DNA of 64,000 nt from Megalonaias nervosa (lineage: Eukaryota; Mollusca; Bivalvia; Unionida; Unionidae). Position numbers and translations under genes: made by a program. Below, piece after piece: positions 1 to 10,193 of the stretch (position 1 is its first letter; the number at the start of each line of letters is the position of its first letter). Under the pieces are notes generated by a model. That model did not search any database. It had not been told where the DNA came from and was given only the letters and a program-made list of their open reading frames with translations. The stretch is taken from assembly GCA_016617855.1 (NCBI GenBank), contig JAECUM010001073.1, positions 62,001 through 126,000 on the forward strand, given 5' to 3'.

Positions 1-2
1 AA

Positions 3-182
3 GCATGCCACGTTCATGATGTTGCGTATAAATATAAAGATTTACAACAACGACATATTGCAGATGTAAAGTTGATTCACTCGTTAAATTCCATAAAAAA
101 TAAATCTCTCAGAGAAAAACTTGCTAGCTTCCCAGTAAAATCTGCGATGAAAGGTAAACTAGTGCTAGGGGCCGGTAATTAA
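3..182 (+). CDS. C-terminal part of phospholipase A2-like (parvovirus VP1-type) protein, 5' cut by window
   Basis: An open frame enters from the left edge and stops at TAA 180-182. It has an HDVAY motif at its start and an RHIADVKL motif about 15 residues later. These match the catalytic His-Asp pair and the following Asp of the phospholipase A2 domain found in parvovirus VP1 and in many animal Maverick/adintovirus elements. In those viruses the enzyme helps breach the endosomal membrane; here that role is inference. The calcium-loop part of the domain lies off the window. It ends 22 bp before the integrase start and points the same way. Confidence 0.5.
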   Translation, partial: ACHVHDVAYKYKDLQQRHIADVKLIHSLNSIKNKSLREKLASFPVKSAMKGKLVLGAGN

Positions 183-204
183 TCAACTGATTATTATCAT
201 AATT

Positions 205-1176
205 ATGGAAACGGTTTATTATAACCAAAGAGGATATTGGAGGGGTAGAGCAGCGATTAGTAAACTTGCTGATGCGGCAAATGTCTCACATTCTGTTGCT
301 GCAAATTGGTTAGCACGACAGGCAATATGGCAAATCTATCTACCATCACCTAAACAAATTCAGTACGCACATTTTGATGTCAACACTCCCAATGAAGTTC
401 ATCAAGCAGATATTTTGTTTTTACCACACAATACTATTAAAACTGGTAGACGTCAATCACACACATACAAATACGTGTTAATGGTCGTTGACGTTGCAAG
501 TAGATATAAAGAGGCAGAACCACTATCAACAAAGACAGCAACTGAAGTTGCATCTGCGTTTGAACGAATTTATCAACGTGGCGGTCTACGATGGCCACAG
601 TTGCAACAGGCTGATCCTGGCAAGGAATTTCTTGGTGCAGTAACGTCGATGATGAATAAACATAACGTTAAAATCAGACGAGGACATACCGCAATTCATC
701 GCAATCAGGCAATCGTTGAACGATTTAATCGAACACTTGCTGAGCGGTTCTTTGGAAATCAGTATGAGAAGAAAATATTTCTAAATAAAATTCAGAGATC
801 TCGTGAATGGTTGCAAGATTACCAAATTTGATAGCTGCGCTAAATAATGGAATTACTCGTTCAACTGCCATGAAACCCATGCAATCACAAAAAACATATA
901 CCAATACAACGACATGACTCCTTCTTAAAACAACCAGTACTAGGTAATGTGACTGTAAGATATTTATATGAACCCGATGATCCTGCAGGGGGTGAAAAAA
1001 GAGCAACTGATCCTATTTGGAGTGTGACCACACATAAAATTTCCAGGGTAGTAATATCCACGGGTAGACCCGCAATCTACAGACTGGATTCAACTGCTCC
1101 TCAACGTGGATTTGTACGTGAACATTTACAAGAAATACCTGAAGACACACAATTACCACCGCATTCACTTTTGTGA
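205..1176 (+). pseudogene. Maverick/Polinton DDE integrase, frameshifted
   Basis: The first open part (205-831, 208 residues) holds a retroviral-type integrase core. The likely catalytic residues are D69 (in HQADILFL), D137 (in ADPGKEF) and E172 (in AIVERFNRT); the last two are 34 residues apart, as in DD(34-35)E integrases. After about 810 the frame shifts and similarity continues in a second frame to about 930, then in a third from 949 to 1176. That last part has the basic, beta-rich look of an integrase C-terminal domain. The enzyme would join the element's ends to host DNA. At least two frameshifts make it inactive. The ATG at 205 follows the stop of the preceding gene closely. Confidence 0.82.
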
Positions 1177-1437
1177 ACTGGCTCCTCGACGTCGATTACA
1201 TTCAAGGCAGGTTAGCATCACATTTTCGTGTGTGTGACCAAGACTACTATTAATTCTGTCCACAGTGAATTGTCTTGGATTATTATTCGAATACTGCCAC
1301 AACGTTACTGTGTTACAGCTCGCACGATGATTATTCTGTTGTTGTTTCAGTGTCATGATAAATTCAGCATTGAGATCAAAGTCGCGTTTATTTTTTTTGT
1401 CACATTGTTTATAAGCAGATAATTTTTTTCTTGACAA
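1165..1437 (-). CDS. HNH endonuclease-like protein
   Basis: This 90-residue protein has a basic N-terminus followed by QFTVDRINSSLGH, which fits the H/D-N part of an HNH/McrA-type nuclease, then CLECNRRRG with the second CxxC zinc pair. Where the family normally has a first CxxC pair only one cysteine remains (RASC), so zinc binding may be impaired. Small HNH nucleases of this build occur in Maverick-type elements and large DNA viruses. The gene runs against the integrase and overlaps its last codons. The frame is open from ATG to stop, unusual in this decayed element. Confidence 0.6.
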   Translation of the reverse strand: MSRKKLSAYKQCDKKNKRDFDLNAEFIMTLKQQQNNHRASCNTVTLWQYSNNNPRQFTVDRINSSLGHTHENVMLTCLECNRRRGASSQK

Positions 1438-1522
1438 CTTCGTTGTTAACTACATCATCGGTGTCGGTGAAGTCTATGGTAACCCTACCCTATTCTTCTG
1501 ACTCTCGACACTGCAAGATAAA

Positions 1523-2625
1523 CTAAATTTGACCATTCCATCCGATCATCGACAATCCAAATATTTGTATCAGAAATAGTGATCCTTGTGACGAGTGAAT
1601 CGTTATAGCGTATCCTAGAGTCCATGGAGTTTTGTCCATCTTTAACGCACTCTCAACAGCACTGACAGGAACTAAAACAATATCATTTAACACAAGATTT
1701 TGTTTATCACCGCAACCTGGAATTTCAACATCGATATTCTGTCGTCGAGTATCTGCTGGGCGATAGCACAATGGTACAGGTAGATTTGAAATTTTTTCTT
1801 TATGTAACAGAAATAATTGTTGTTGAAGTGAATTACGAACTATCTTTCTACTTGCAACTATCAAATCAGTAGGCCTCCACAATTCCAAAAATCATTTATA
1901 TGTGTTGCTGGAATTGCTTCACGCATTATCTCACACTATATTTTATCTGGCTGCAGCCTGATTAACTTTATAAATTCTTTCAGTGGTTCATCAATAGCTC
2001 TATGATCATCAGTTATTTTTTCGTAATAATCTACAAACGGAACCATTCATGCGGAGACTTTCCAACAAAAGGTGGCGGTTGACCATGATCACCACACATT
2101 ATCACAGCAGTATTTTTCGTCAACAACCAATCAAGAAACGTTTTTAATACTTCCAATGATACCGTACAAATTTCATCCCAGATAATAATTTTAGGGATAT
2201 ATTTTTCACCCATTCACTCAAGTGTCAATGCGTCTCCCCACCATCTAAAGAAACTATGATAAGTTTGAGATTTTACTCCACGTTCACTCATTTCTCTGGC
2301 GAGTATACGTGTGGGTGTCAAAGCAACCACTTCTGAACAGTTGTTCAGGAATAATTCAATCGCACGCGTTGTTTTACCAGAACAACGACATCCATTAAGA
2401 TAAACGGTTTTATGTCTGACCACAGAATCATATACCGATGGTGCTGGTGATTTTGATACTTGATTATTATTCTTGTAGTATATCACCTTAATTTCAACGT
2501 CGGCAGATTCAGAATAACTAAATATATTTTCTCGTTTTATTCTCAATTCGCCTCATGATGCATCACAGCCAAGTAATTGTTTTAACAAATCCATATATTT
2601 TTATTTATATAAAATGAATCTGTGG
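1523..2625 (-). pseudogene. SF1 (Pif1/RecD-like) helicase domain, probably C-terminal part of a polymerase-helicase protein
   Basis: Reading leftward, the frame has a Walker A motif (GCRCSGKTT, with the usual glycines changed), then IIIWDE (Walker B), VIMCGDHGQPPPF (motif III type) and finally AITIHSSQG (motif VI of SF1 helicases, 1523-1888). A TGA at about 2211-2213 interrupts the frame between the first two blocks without shifting it. Further breaks lie between 1888 and 2031. Upstream the same frame continues past one stop near 2555 to about 2625, where it meets the polymerase in another frame, so the two were probably one protein. The helicase would unwind DNA during replication of the element. 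Confidence 0.75.
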
Positions 2626-4555
2626 CAACCCTAACCGCAGTATCATGAAATCTGTTTATCAGCAATAATAAATCTTTCGAAACATATGCTAACATCGAAG
2701 ATCTTAAATGAGCAAACTGCGGTGACTCACCATCAGTATAATTGACAACTGTACCTAATTTAGTTCCATCCGACAAATAAGCATTACTTCGACTTATAAA
2801 TGTGTTTTTCTCCGTTGTATCAGCAATTATAAAATCGAGCTCAGCATCGTCCATAATTAATTTTGTACAACGTCGTTTACTATCACATGAACTACCCTGA
2901 GTAAACTTACCGATTATTTTTCTGCCGAGATCCTTTGGAACTTTATTTTCATAATCAGTTATATCAGGATTTTCATCATCAGAATATTTCTTTTGTTGTG
3001 GCAACCAAACTTGTTTCTGAGGACGATATGATATAATTGCTTCATTTACTTTCAACGATATTAAAATTTTACTATCAAGCATATATCGTAATAGTACTAT
3101 TGGAGCCCAATATTTTTCTGAAAAATTTCTTCCAAACCACGCATAAACAAGCTGATGAAGGTTTTTCGGTGCAAACTCGAATGACTCTATACAGGGAAAT
3201 CAGATCAAATCAAAAATCTGCCAGGGGTCCGTTTATCGCAGCTCTGGTCATCTCGTGTGTTGGATGACCAAATCTCTTAAAGTATTCAGAACACTCTCCG
3301 TATCGAAGAAAACTTCCAGGATAACATGCTACCATATCAACTGAGATAACATCGCATAATCGTATTGAGTATTCCACAATCCGCCGTGTCCTTATACTAT
3401 ACAGCTGCGTTGTATTTCTTCAAGAAATTCCTATGTTGTCGGTGACCATGAATTTTTGTCCTGAGCAAAGTAAGCAGCAACTGACGGAACGGTAAAACAA
3501 TTACTGAGTAATTGTTCAGCATCATCTGCATATTTCATTTCCGAGTGGAGGGACTCTGTATCTTAAATATCTCTATTAGGCCGTACAAACTTATCATAGT
3601 TCACAGATTCTGATCTTTGAAATAACCACACGGACACAGAGTCACTCTTACTGATATTTTTGATAAAACCAATCATATAATCATTATAAAATTTAACTGT
3701 TCTGTCTCGTGGAAATATTGTTACGGCCGATGTCCATGCATGTGCGTTATGATCAATAATCTCTATCGGAGCTCCCCTTGATTCGTATTTCGATTTGTAT
3801 AAAGTCTCTCCGGTTAACGTCTTCACTGTTATTGGGAATTTTAATTTCTTTCCCAGCTCAGCAACGTGGCTGATCGACGCTCCGGTACCTTTAACTGTTT
3901 CTGCCCACTCATTTACTTTTTTACGTCGTCAATCCGTTAAACCGTTTCCACGTATCGCGTTCGTGAAGTGTTCTGTAACTCGCTCAGCTACACAACTTAG
4001 CCTTGACAGTTTCATCGGTTTGAGATCAGCAACGCTAGGTTTATCATTTAGCGGATACATAGCATAAACAACTGCAGTCACATAATACGCTCGTTGATAA
4101 TATGGTTGTCAATACCAGTCAACATTCCTGTTTTGGAATTTTTATTTAACGTGACAATATTATTTCCAGTGTGAAGTCGGACAGGGTCACGTTTGTCACG
4201 GATAATCCAAGTGTCGTCGTCTGTCTCTACAATAAATTTTATTAGAATAAAATATCTTTGATTGTCGAGATAGTTAATAATCTTTGCTGCTCGCTCGTCA
4301 TTCATTCTAGTATCGACAACACTTTTGGTGTTGCTAATGATTCTGAAAGTTGACCGCACATGATCCGCGCAATTGTCGCGAAATCCCTTCTAGGTTTCAC
4401 GGATACGATCAGTTATACCCTTATTCGTTAAAGCCAGATCTTGGATCGAAAAACTAAATTTCGGTTTCGGCAGTTTGTCAAGATCGAATCTGGCTTTAGA
4501 AGGCTTGATTGCAGATAATCTCTCAAATTCTTCTATATTATAATTAAGGCAAATA
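2582..4555 (-). pseudogene. Protein-primed family B DNA polymerase, multiply broken
   Basis: The open pieces are 4078-4359, 3563-3826 and 2582-3082 (minus), with similar coding sequence between them in other frames. Near 3325-3375 the frame reads VISVDMVACYPGSF, a fit to motif A (Dx2SLYP). At 2600-2625 VATDSFYI fits motif C (DTDS). The C-terminal piece also has HLRSSMLAYVSKDLLLL, a helix typical of the palm-to-fingers region in Maverick polymerases. At least four frame breaks are needed to join the pieces, so it is a clear pseudogene. The 5' end is uncertain; coding character fades near 4550. The gene lies head to head with a small Cys-rich ORF. Confidence 0.75.
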
Positions 4556-4587
4556 TATATCTAAATTGAAGTATAAATATATATGTA

Positions 4588-4839
4588 ATGATTCAAACAA
4601 AGTATAAATGCAAGTGGCTTATGATAGGTTATTCAGTTCCTTGTAACAAAGCTTGTGTAAATGAATTCTGTGGATGTCACATGCAAAGTGTTCGTAGAGG
4701 AGGTCTAGGACCAAAACCGTGGTTACGTTGTGGTGTTGGGGTTAGCGGAGAAACTCAGTTGTGTGTGCAATGTGGTGGTAAAAAATACAGAGAGTTGAAA
4801 CGATATTATTATTTAAAAAATCACCGATGGCGTCTGTAA
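4588..4839 (+). CDS. Small Cys-rich basic ORF, unknown function
   Basis: The frame encodes 83 residues with cysteines at 8, 18, 22, 27, 29, 48, 58 and 61, and a histidine next to C29. The grouped CxxxC, CGCH and CVQC patterns suggest a zinc-binding fold. The rest is basic with a YYYLKNHRW tail. I do not recognise a family. It starts just right of the polymerase gene and runs away from it, so both could share a promoter region at 4540-4590. It is open while its neighbours are broken, but its length alone does not prove it is a gene. Confidence 0.35.
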   Translation: MIQTKYKCKWLMIGYSVPCNKACVNEFCGCHMQSVRRGGLGPKPWLRCGVGVSGETQLCVQCGGKKYRELKRYYYLKNHRWRL

Positions 4840-5122
4840 TGAATATCCCATAAGAAACGCTGAAGACTATCTAACCAGATTTTCACCTTAACAACAAAAT
4901 AATAATTTAGACAAATAATATTATTATATAAAACGGAACAAAATGAATTTGTGAAGCATCCCATCATCAAGAATTATGAAGCATATTGAGATGGTGTAAT
5001 CAGGCACTGTCGATTTAAAAAAAAAAGTTGGTTCTGTCAATAATACTGGTTATTCAATGCTGGGGAAATAAAATGTATTTATCTCAAAAATTCATCTACG
5101 AATGTTTTATTTTTGATTAATT

Positions 5123-5352
5123 GAAGGCGGACTTGTGATCGATCACATCAACGGCAGGAAACTTGATAATTCTTTATGTAACTTGGAAGTTATTACACAG
5201 TCAGAATTCTGTACTAGGGGTACTGGGAAATATAGTAAATTTCGAGGGTTGTTAAATCCGTTAATGTAGAGATAGGCGAAGAAATAATATTTCATTCGAT
5301 AAATGCAGCTGCTAAATATTTCGATATTCAAAGAAATTCGAACAAAAAATAA
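5123..5352 (+). pseudogene. HNH homing-endonuclease relic with NUMOD-like tail
   Basis: Without a start codon, the frame from 5123 reads GGLVIDHINGRKLDNSL and then CNLEVITQSE, a close fit to the DH..N..DN..NL core of phage-type HNH homing nucleases. After a frameshift between about 5190 and 5270 the text IIFHSINAAAKYFDIQRN appears in another frame, ending at TAA 5350-5352. That fits the NUMOD1/AP2-like DNA-binding repeat that usually follows such an HNH core. Both halves in the right order support a dead endonuclease gene inside the Maverick element. It is distinct from the HNH gene at 1165-1437. Confidence 0.55.
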
Positions 5353-5379
5353 CGTTTCAGTATTACACACATGAAGGGA

Positions 5380-6300
5380 GATATCTTCTGTCAAGCAACG
5401 CTTTCTCCGCTAAACTAATTAAGCAGTTGCCTCGCTTGTTGCCGCGATTATTTTTTTGGTGTCACCGTAAATGTTTTTCTTGTACTGCTTGACTTTGTCT
5501 GTCCATGGCAAAGTCAAGGTGTGTCTCTCTTTCTTGTATGTTACATCCCTCAACTAAATTCAGAAAAACAATAAGTATATCGTTCGCATGTTTGATGTGT
5601 AATTATACATGCCTCAACTGTGTGCTAAGTTATTTTTAAATGGCCGTACACATGCACTTTAATTCCCAACGACATCTAGCAGAAACGTATGTGAGATTTA
5701 TTTTGGAAATTGAAATAAATCCACGATATAGGTTATAATGCTGGTGATTTATTCGGTATACTTTTGGGCATAGGTAACTTTATAATAATTTCTGAAACAT
5801 ATATTTGTAAAGATAAGTTTGTGGCGCAGTGCTATAGTGGCGAATTTTCATACTCGAGGTCTAGAGTTATAATCCCGTTACTGACACTTTGTCGATGGAG
5901 AGCGATTATCGCAGTTTTTCCTTAAAAAGTGGGGGCTCCAAGCCCCATGTACACAAACCCCCTCACCGCATCAAACAACGTGGTGAGTGCGTTTTGCACT
6001 CTCTCCGGGGTTTGATATTGGGGGATGTAGAGCTTAGTCAGCCCCATGAATCTCTAAAATTTCGTTTCGTTTAGAAATTCGCTGGGGGGTGTCTATGCAA
6101 GAATTTGTGGAGTCTCCAAAAATAAACATAGCGTGATGTGAGCTCTCAACCTCATTGAAGGGTACCTCACACAAGGACATTCAGAAAGAATGTCAGCCAA
6201 ATAGAAAAGCCTCGTGGGGTTCCCCATACAAGCCATATGAAAGGCATCAATGAAGGGACTCTATGTAAAGGCAAAAAAGGCAAATGAATGGTAATCATCG
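5380..6300. other. Gene-poor stretch inside the element with hairpin-forming segment
   Basis: No convincing coding frame is seen. Between about 5935 and 6020 several complementary pairs occur close together (GGGGCT/AGCCCC, AAACCCC/GGGGTTT, CTCACC/GGTGAG, GAGTGC/GCACTC), so a folded RNA or DNA cruciform is possible. The short frame 5889-6074 overlaps these stems and is not supported as a gene. Confidence 0.3.
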
Positions 6301-8745
6301 CTACTGTTTATTTTTGTTTTTATTTTTATTTTTATTCTGATTCAGAAACATTTTTATTATTAATATTTTTATTTTTACATTCAGAAATATTTTTTATTCT
6401 GATTCAGAAATATTTGTATTATTAATATTTTTATTCTGATTCAGAAATATTTTTATTCTGATTTAAATAAATATTTATCATATAAATGAATTATGAAAAT
6501 ATTCAGGTTATTATTTCTGCGATTGAAAAATTACAATATGACGGTATAAAAACTTCTGATCAACTTAATCCTGAAAAAATTATTTATGATTTTCAATCAT
6601 TACAACAACGAAGATTCGAAAATAGATATACATTACCAACTGATTATAGATTCATTAAATTATTGCAACGATCAATGATGCACTCCTTGGTAACAATTAC
6701 AGATACGCAGGTTAAACTATTTGTTCCACTCGCACACGCAATTGAAAAAATTAGGTCAGTATTGTCTCACGAATACGAGAGAAAAAAGTTTGTGAATACT
6801 CGTATAAAACAGTTGAGAAAGATTATGTCTGATTGTGAAACGATCCATAATGTCAGTGATGATTGTGATTGTGAAAGCGCTGTCACCAGTGACTGTAGTG
6901 ACCACGAAACTAGTAATTGTGAAAACACTGTCACCGTGACTGTGGTAACAGCTAAACAATGTGAATGTATTAAAACTTGACTCTGTCGAGAGGGATAATT
7001 CATTTCTGACTATAGTAAAAGAATATTTATTTATTTTGAATCAGATTATAATATTTATTCTGAATCAGATTATAATAATTATTCTATTATTCTGAATCAG
7101 ATTATAATATTTATTCTATTTAGTCAGAATCAGATTATAATATTTATTCAGAATCAGATTATAATAATATTTACTCAGAATCAGATTATAATATTTATTC
7201 AGAATTAGATTATAATATATTTATTTTATTCTGATAATATTTTTTCAGAATCAGATTATAATAATATTTATTTTTATTCTGATAATAATATTATTTTTAT
7301 TCTGATAATAATATTATTTTTATTCTGATAATAATATTTACTAAGAATCAGATAATAATAATATTTATTTGTATTCTGATAATAATATTTATTTGTATTC
7401 TGATAATAATATTTATTTTTATTCTGATAATAATATTTACTCAGAATCAGATTATATTAATATTTACTGAGAATCGGATTATAATATTTAATCATAATCA
7501 GATTATAATATTTATTCAGAATCAGATTATAATATTTATTCAGAATTAGATTATAATAATATTTATTCAGAATCAAATTATAATTTTTTACTCAGAATCA
7601 GATTTACTCAGAATCAGATTATAATATTTATTTTTATCCTGATAATAATATTTACTAAGGATTAGATTATAATAATTTTTATTTTTATTCTGATGATAAT
7701 ATTTATTTTTATTCTGATAATAATATTTACTCAGAATCAAATTATAATAATATTTATTCAGAATCGGATTATAATATTTATTCAGAATCAGCTTATAATA
7801 TTTATTCTGAATCAGATTATAATAATATTTATTTTTATTCTGATAATAATATTTATTTTTATTCTGATAATAATATTTACTCAGAATCAAATTATAATAG
7901 TATTTATTCAGAATAGGATTATAATATTTATTCAGAATCAGATTATGATATTTACTCAGAATCAGATTATGATATTTACTCAGAATCATATTTACTCATA
8001 ATCAGATTATAATATTTATTCAGAAACAGATTATAATATTTACTCAGAATCAGATTATAATAATATTTATTTTATTCTGATAATAATATTTATTCTGATA
8101 ATAATATTTACTCAGAATCAGATTATAATAATTATTCAGAATCAGATTATAATATTTATTCAGAATCAGACTATAATATTTATTCAGAATCAGATTATAA
8201 TATTTACTCAGAATCAGATTTATTCTGATAATATTATTTATTTTTATTCTGATGATAATATTTATTTTTATTCTGACAATAATATTTATTTTTATTCTGA
8301 TAATAATATTTACTCAGATTCAGAATCAGATTTATTCTGATAATACTATTTACTGAGATTCAGATTATAATGTTTATTCAGAATCAGATTAAAATATTTA
8401 CTCAGAATCAGATAATAATAATATTTTATTCAGAATCAGATTAGAATAATTTTTTATTCTGATAATAATATTTTACCCAGAATCAGATTATAATAATATT
8501 TATTTTTCATTCTGATTATAATATTTTGCTCAGAATCAGATTCAGAATCAGATTAATTCTGGTAATAATATTTACTCAGAATCAGATTATAATAATATTT
8601 TTTTTATTCTGATAAGAATATTTACTCAGATTCATATATAATAATACTTACTTAGAATCAGATATAATAGTATTTACTCAGAATCAGATTATATTTATTC
8701 TGATAATATTTATTCTGAATCAGATTATATTTATTCAGATAATTT
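6300..8745. repeat. A+T satellite of 24/27-bp units (TCAGAATCAGATTATAATAT type)
   Basis: About 2.4 kb is built from near-repeats of TCAGAATCAGATTATAAT followed by ATTTAT or AATATTTAT, alternating with TTTTTATTCTGATAATAAT units. The two unit types are partly reverse complements, so the array can fold. Unit lengths are mostly 24 or 27 bp. On the plus strand long parts read as SESDYNIY, SESDYNNIY and FYSDNNIY repeats, with differences such as TAT/TAC and TCA/TCT that do not change the residue. The flank at 6300-6480 has the same motif in a less regular form. The long frames reported on either strand here are by-products of the repeat. Confidence 0.85.
6486..6980 (+). CDS. ORF of unknown function next to the satellite, possible head of a repeat protein
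   Basis: The frame gives 164 residues. Residues 1 to about 120 are mixed helical sequence with normal composition. The last 45 are rich in Ser, Asp, Cys and Thr in loose repeats such as SDDCDCESAVTSDCSD. I recognise no family. The stop TGA at 6978 and a TAA at 6996 are followed, in the same frame, by the first SESDYNIY units at 7038. The gene may therefore once have continued into the satellite as a long acidic, tyrosine-rich tail. Repeats also lie upstream of the ATG, which weakens that reading. Confidence 0.45.
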   Translation: MNYENIQVIISAIEKLQYDGIKTSDQLNPEKIIYDFQSLQQRRFENRYTLPTDYRFIKLLQRSMMHSLVTITDTQVKLFVPLAHAIEKIRSVLSHEYERKKFVNTRIKQLRKIMSDCETIHNVSDDCDCESAVTSDCSDHETSNCENTVTVTVVTAKQCECIKT

Positions 8746-8789
8746 ATTTGACAGACTTTTTTGTTTTACAAAATACTTATCCTGGTGTT

Positions 8790-9465
8790 CTATGAGCTTA
8801 CATACAGATTTATATTTAGTGATGCTCCTCGCAAATCGAACAAGTGTCCGGTTTGGTCAGTAAGTTTGAAATGTATCCTTGATAAAAGCGGATTATGATA
8901 AACAGGATGAATTGGTTCTGATACAATCAAATATCCTGGTGGCACTTGCAGAGTAAATGTATATAAAATGTATCCTTGCTGGGCCTGACTGGATTTTTCA
9001 TGGTCTACTTGAAAATTTCCATCAATTACATCGCATGCAAGATTAACTGCGATCGTTGATGTTATATTTACAATGCCCGGCGATACATGACGGCCACCCC
9101 GTATTGATCATTGTTGTGTTTGAGAATACCTGCTATAGGGTTTATTTTTCTCCATGCTTCTAGAACCTTTGGAAAGTATTCATCGATGATCTTGTTGACC
9201 GATTTGTTTAGCTCGTCGGAGTTATATTCTGGTATTACAAATGTTAGTAATTGATCTTCTGTAATTTTAAAATGATCCAGGTAATCTCGCTTTTTTATAC
9301 CAAACGGAATTAACGTATCCGACGGTAATTCGATTTATATACTCGAGATTTGATCTAAGTTGGTTTAGATGTTGTACCGTTTCAATGATCTGCTGCTTTA
9401 CATCATCGTTGTAGTGAGTGATTGTACTGGAAAATAAACTTCGTAGATCATAGAGTGTTTTTAAT
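8790..9465 (-). pseudogene. Maverick capsid-associated protein with beta-rich C-terminus, frameshifted
   Basis: Coding sequence runs leftward from about 9465 to TAG at 8790-8792. The first part reads as helical sequence with KQQIIETVQHLNQLRSN, with no ATG left. After frame changes near 9280 and 9090, the C-terminal half is continuous: VNITSTIAVNLACDVIDG, then a glycine/proline-bounded beta segment, and FKLTDQTGHLFDLRG near the end. The xxDQxGxxxDLxG ending is typical of small virion-type proteins in animal Mavericks. It overlaps the end of the next gene by a few bases, which fits a compact viral operon. Function is not known; a penton or spike role is possible. Confidence 0.5.
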
Positions 9466-10189
9466 GTTCAAACCTAATTCTGTTGGAAAGTTGAAAAGTA
9501 GTTTCTGGGTTAACTCTTAATTTAAAATTTTCAGCAATATCATCTTTGAATCCAAGGACATATTCTATTTCGGGAAGTTCTGTACCATCAGACCCAGTAA
9601 AATAATATTTAGTATGCCATACATGATAATATTTTCGATACAATGGAAGATTTATAAATATTTTTTTGGTTGTAAGAAATTCGTCTCGTTTCGGTTCTGG
9701 TGGACCTTGATAAACCGACGCAACATCAGGCCAACCTAAGATGCTTCTGATTGACGAATGATATATATCTACGGGAGAATCCGGTGAATTTACTTTAATC
9801 GCGGCTGATAAAGTCGGTTCATGAACAATAATGGCTATCTTGGATTCTCTACCCGTTATAAATTTAATCCGGCATTGAAATTCATCATTAATTTGTTTGA
9901 TTTGATAACTGCCAGTGGGTATACTGACGACTTGCCAATCTGGTGTTCCGTCGGGTTTATTTTTATTTGCAAATACTAATGAGTTATTTGGTTGTAATCC
10001 ACCGAGCGATTTTGATCTGATTTTAGGCCGACTGTAATAAACTCTTAGTTGAGCCAGTGCTATCTCTTTAACTGGAATCGCAGTTGGAAAATCAACACTG
10101 AACTCGGGATTAGTTGAGCTCGCTGATATCATCGTGGTTTTGGGTTGTGCCGTATTAGTGACGATCTGTTGTAGTAGTTCCGTTGACAT
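9461..10189 (-). CDS. Candidate penton-like/minor capsid protein
   Basis: An intact 242-residue frame. The sequence is rich in alternating hydrophobic residues, Pro and Tyr, as in jelly-roll proteins, with SVDFPTAIPVKEIALAQL near residue 30, VVSIPTGSYQIKQIN near 90 and a strand-rich C-terminus. No signal peptide or membrane segment is seen. Its place between a membrane protein and another virion-type gene, and close to the fibre-like gene, fits a vertex (penton) protein. The assignment rests on context and composition, not on a diagnostic motif. It starts 4 bp after the stop of the upstream gene. Confidence 0.5.
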   Translation of the reverse strand: MSTELLQQIVTNTAQPKTTMISASSTNPEFSVDFPTAIPVKEIALAQLRVYYSRPKIRSKSLGGLQPNNSLVFANKNKPDGTPDWQVVSIPTGSYQIKQINDEFQCRIKFITGRESKIAIIVHEPTLSAAIKVNSPDSPVDIYHSSIRSILGWPDVASVYQGPPEPKRDEFLTTKKIFINLPLYRKYYHVWHTKYYFTGSDGTELPEIEYVLGFKDDIAENFKLRVNPETTFQLSNRIRFEH

Positions 10190-10193
10190 TATT

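Noticed and set aside
5889..6074. Short basic plus ORF
   Set aside because: It overlaps the stem-forming segment, has no family signature and no start context.
7588..8001. Repeat proteins on minus (NKYYNLIL) and plus (IIIFIQN) frames
   Set aside because: They are alternative frames of the satellite. Only the SESDYN frame shows silent variation and acidic, soluble sequence.
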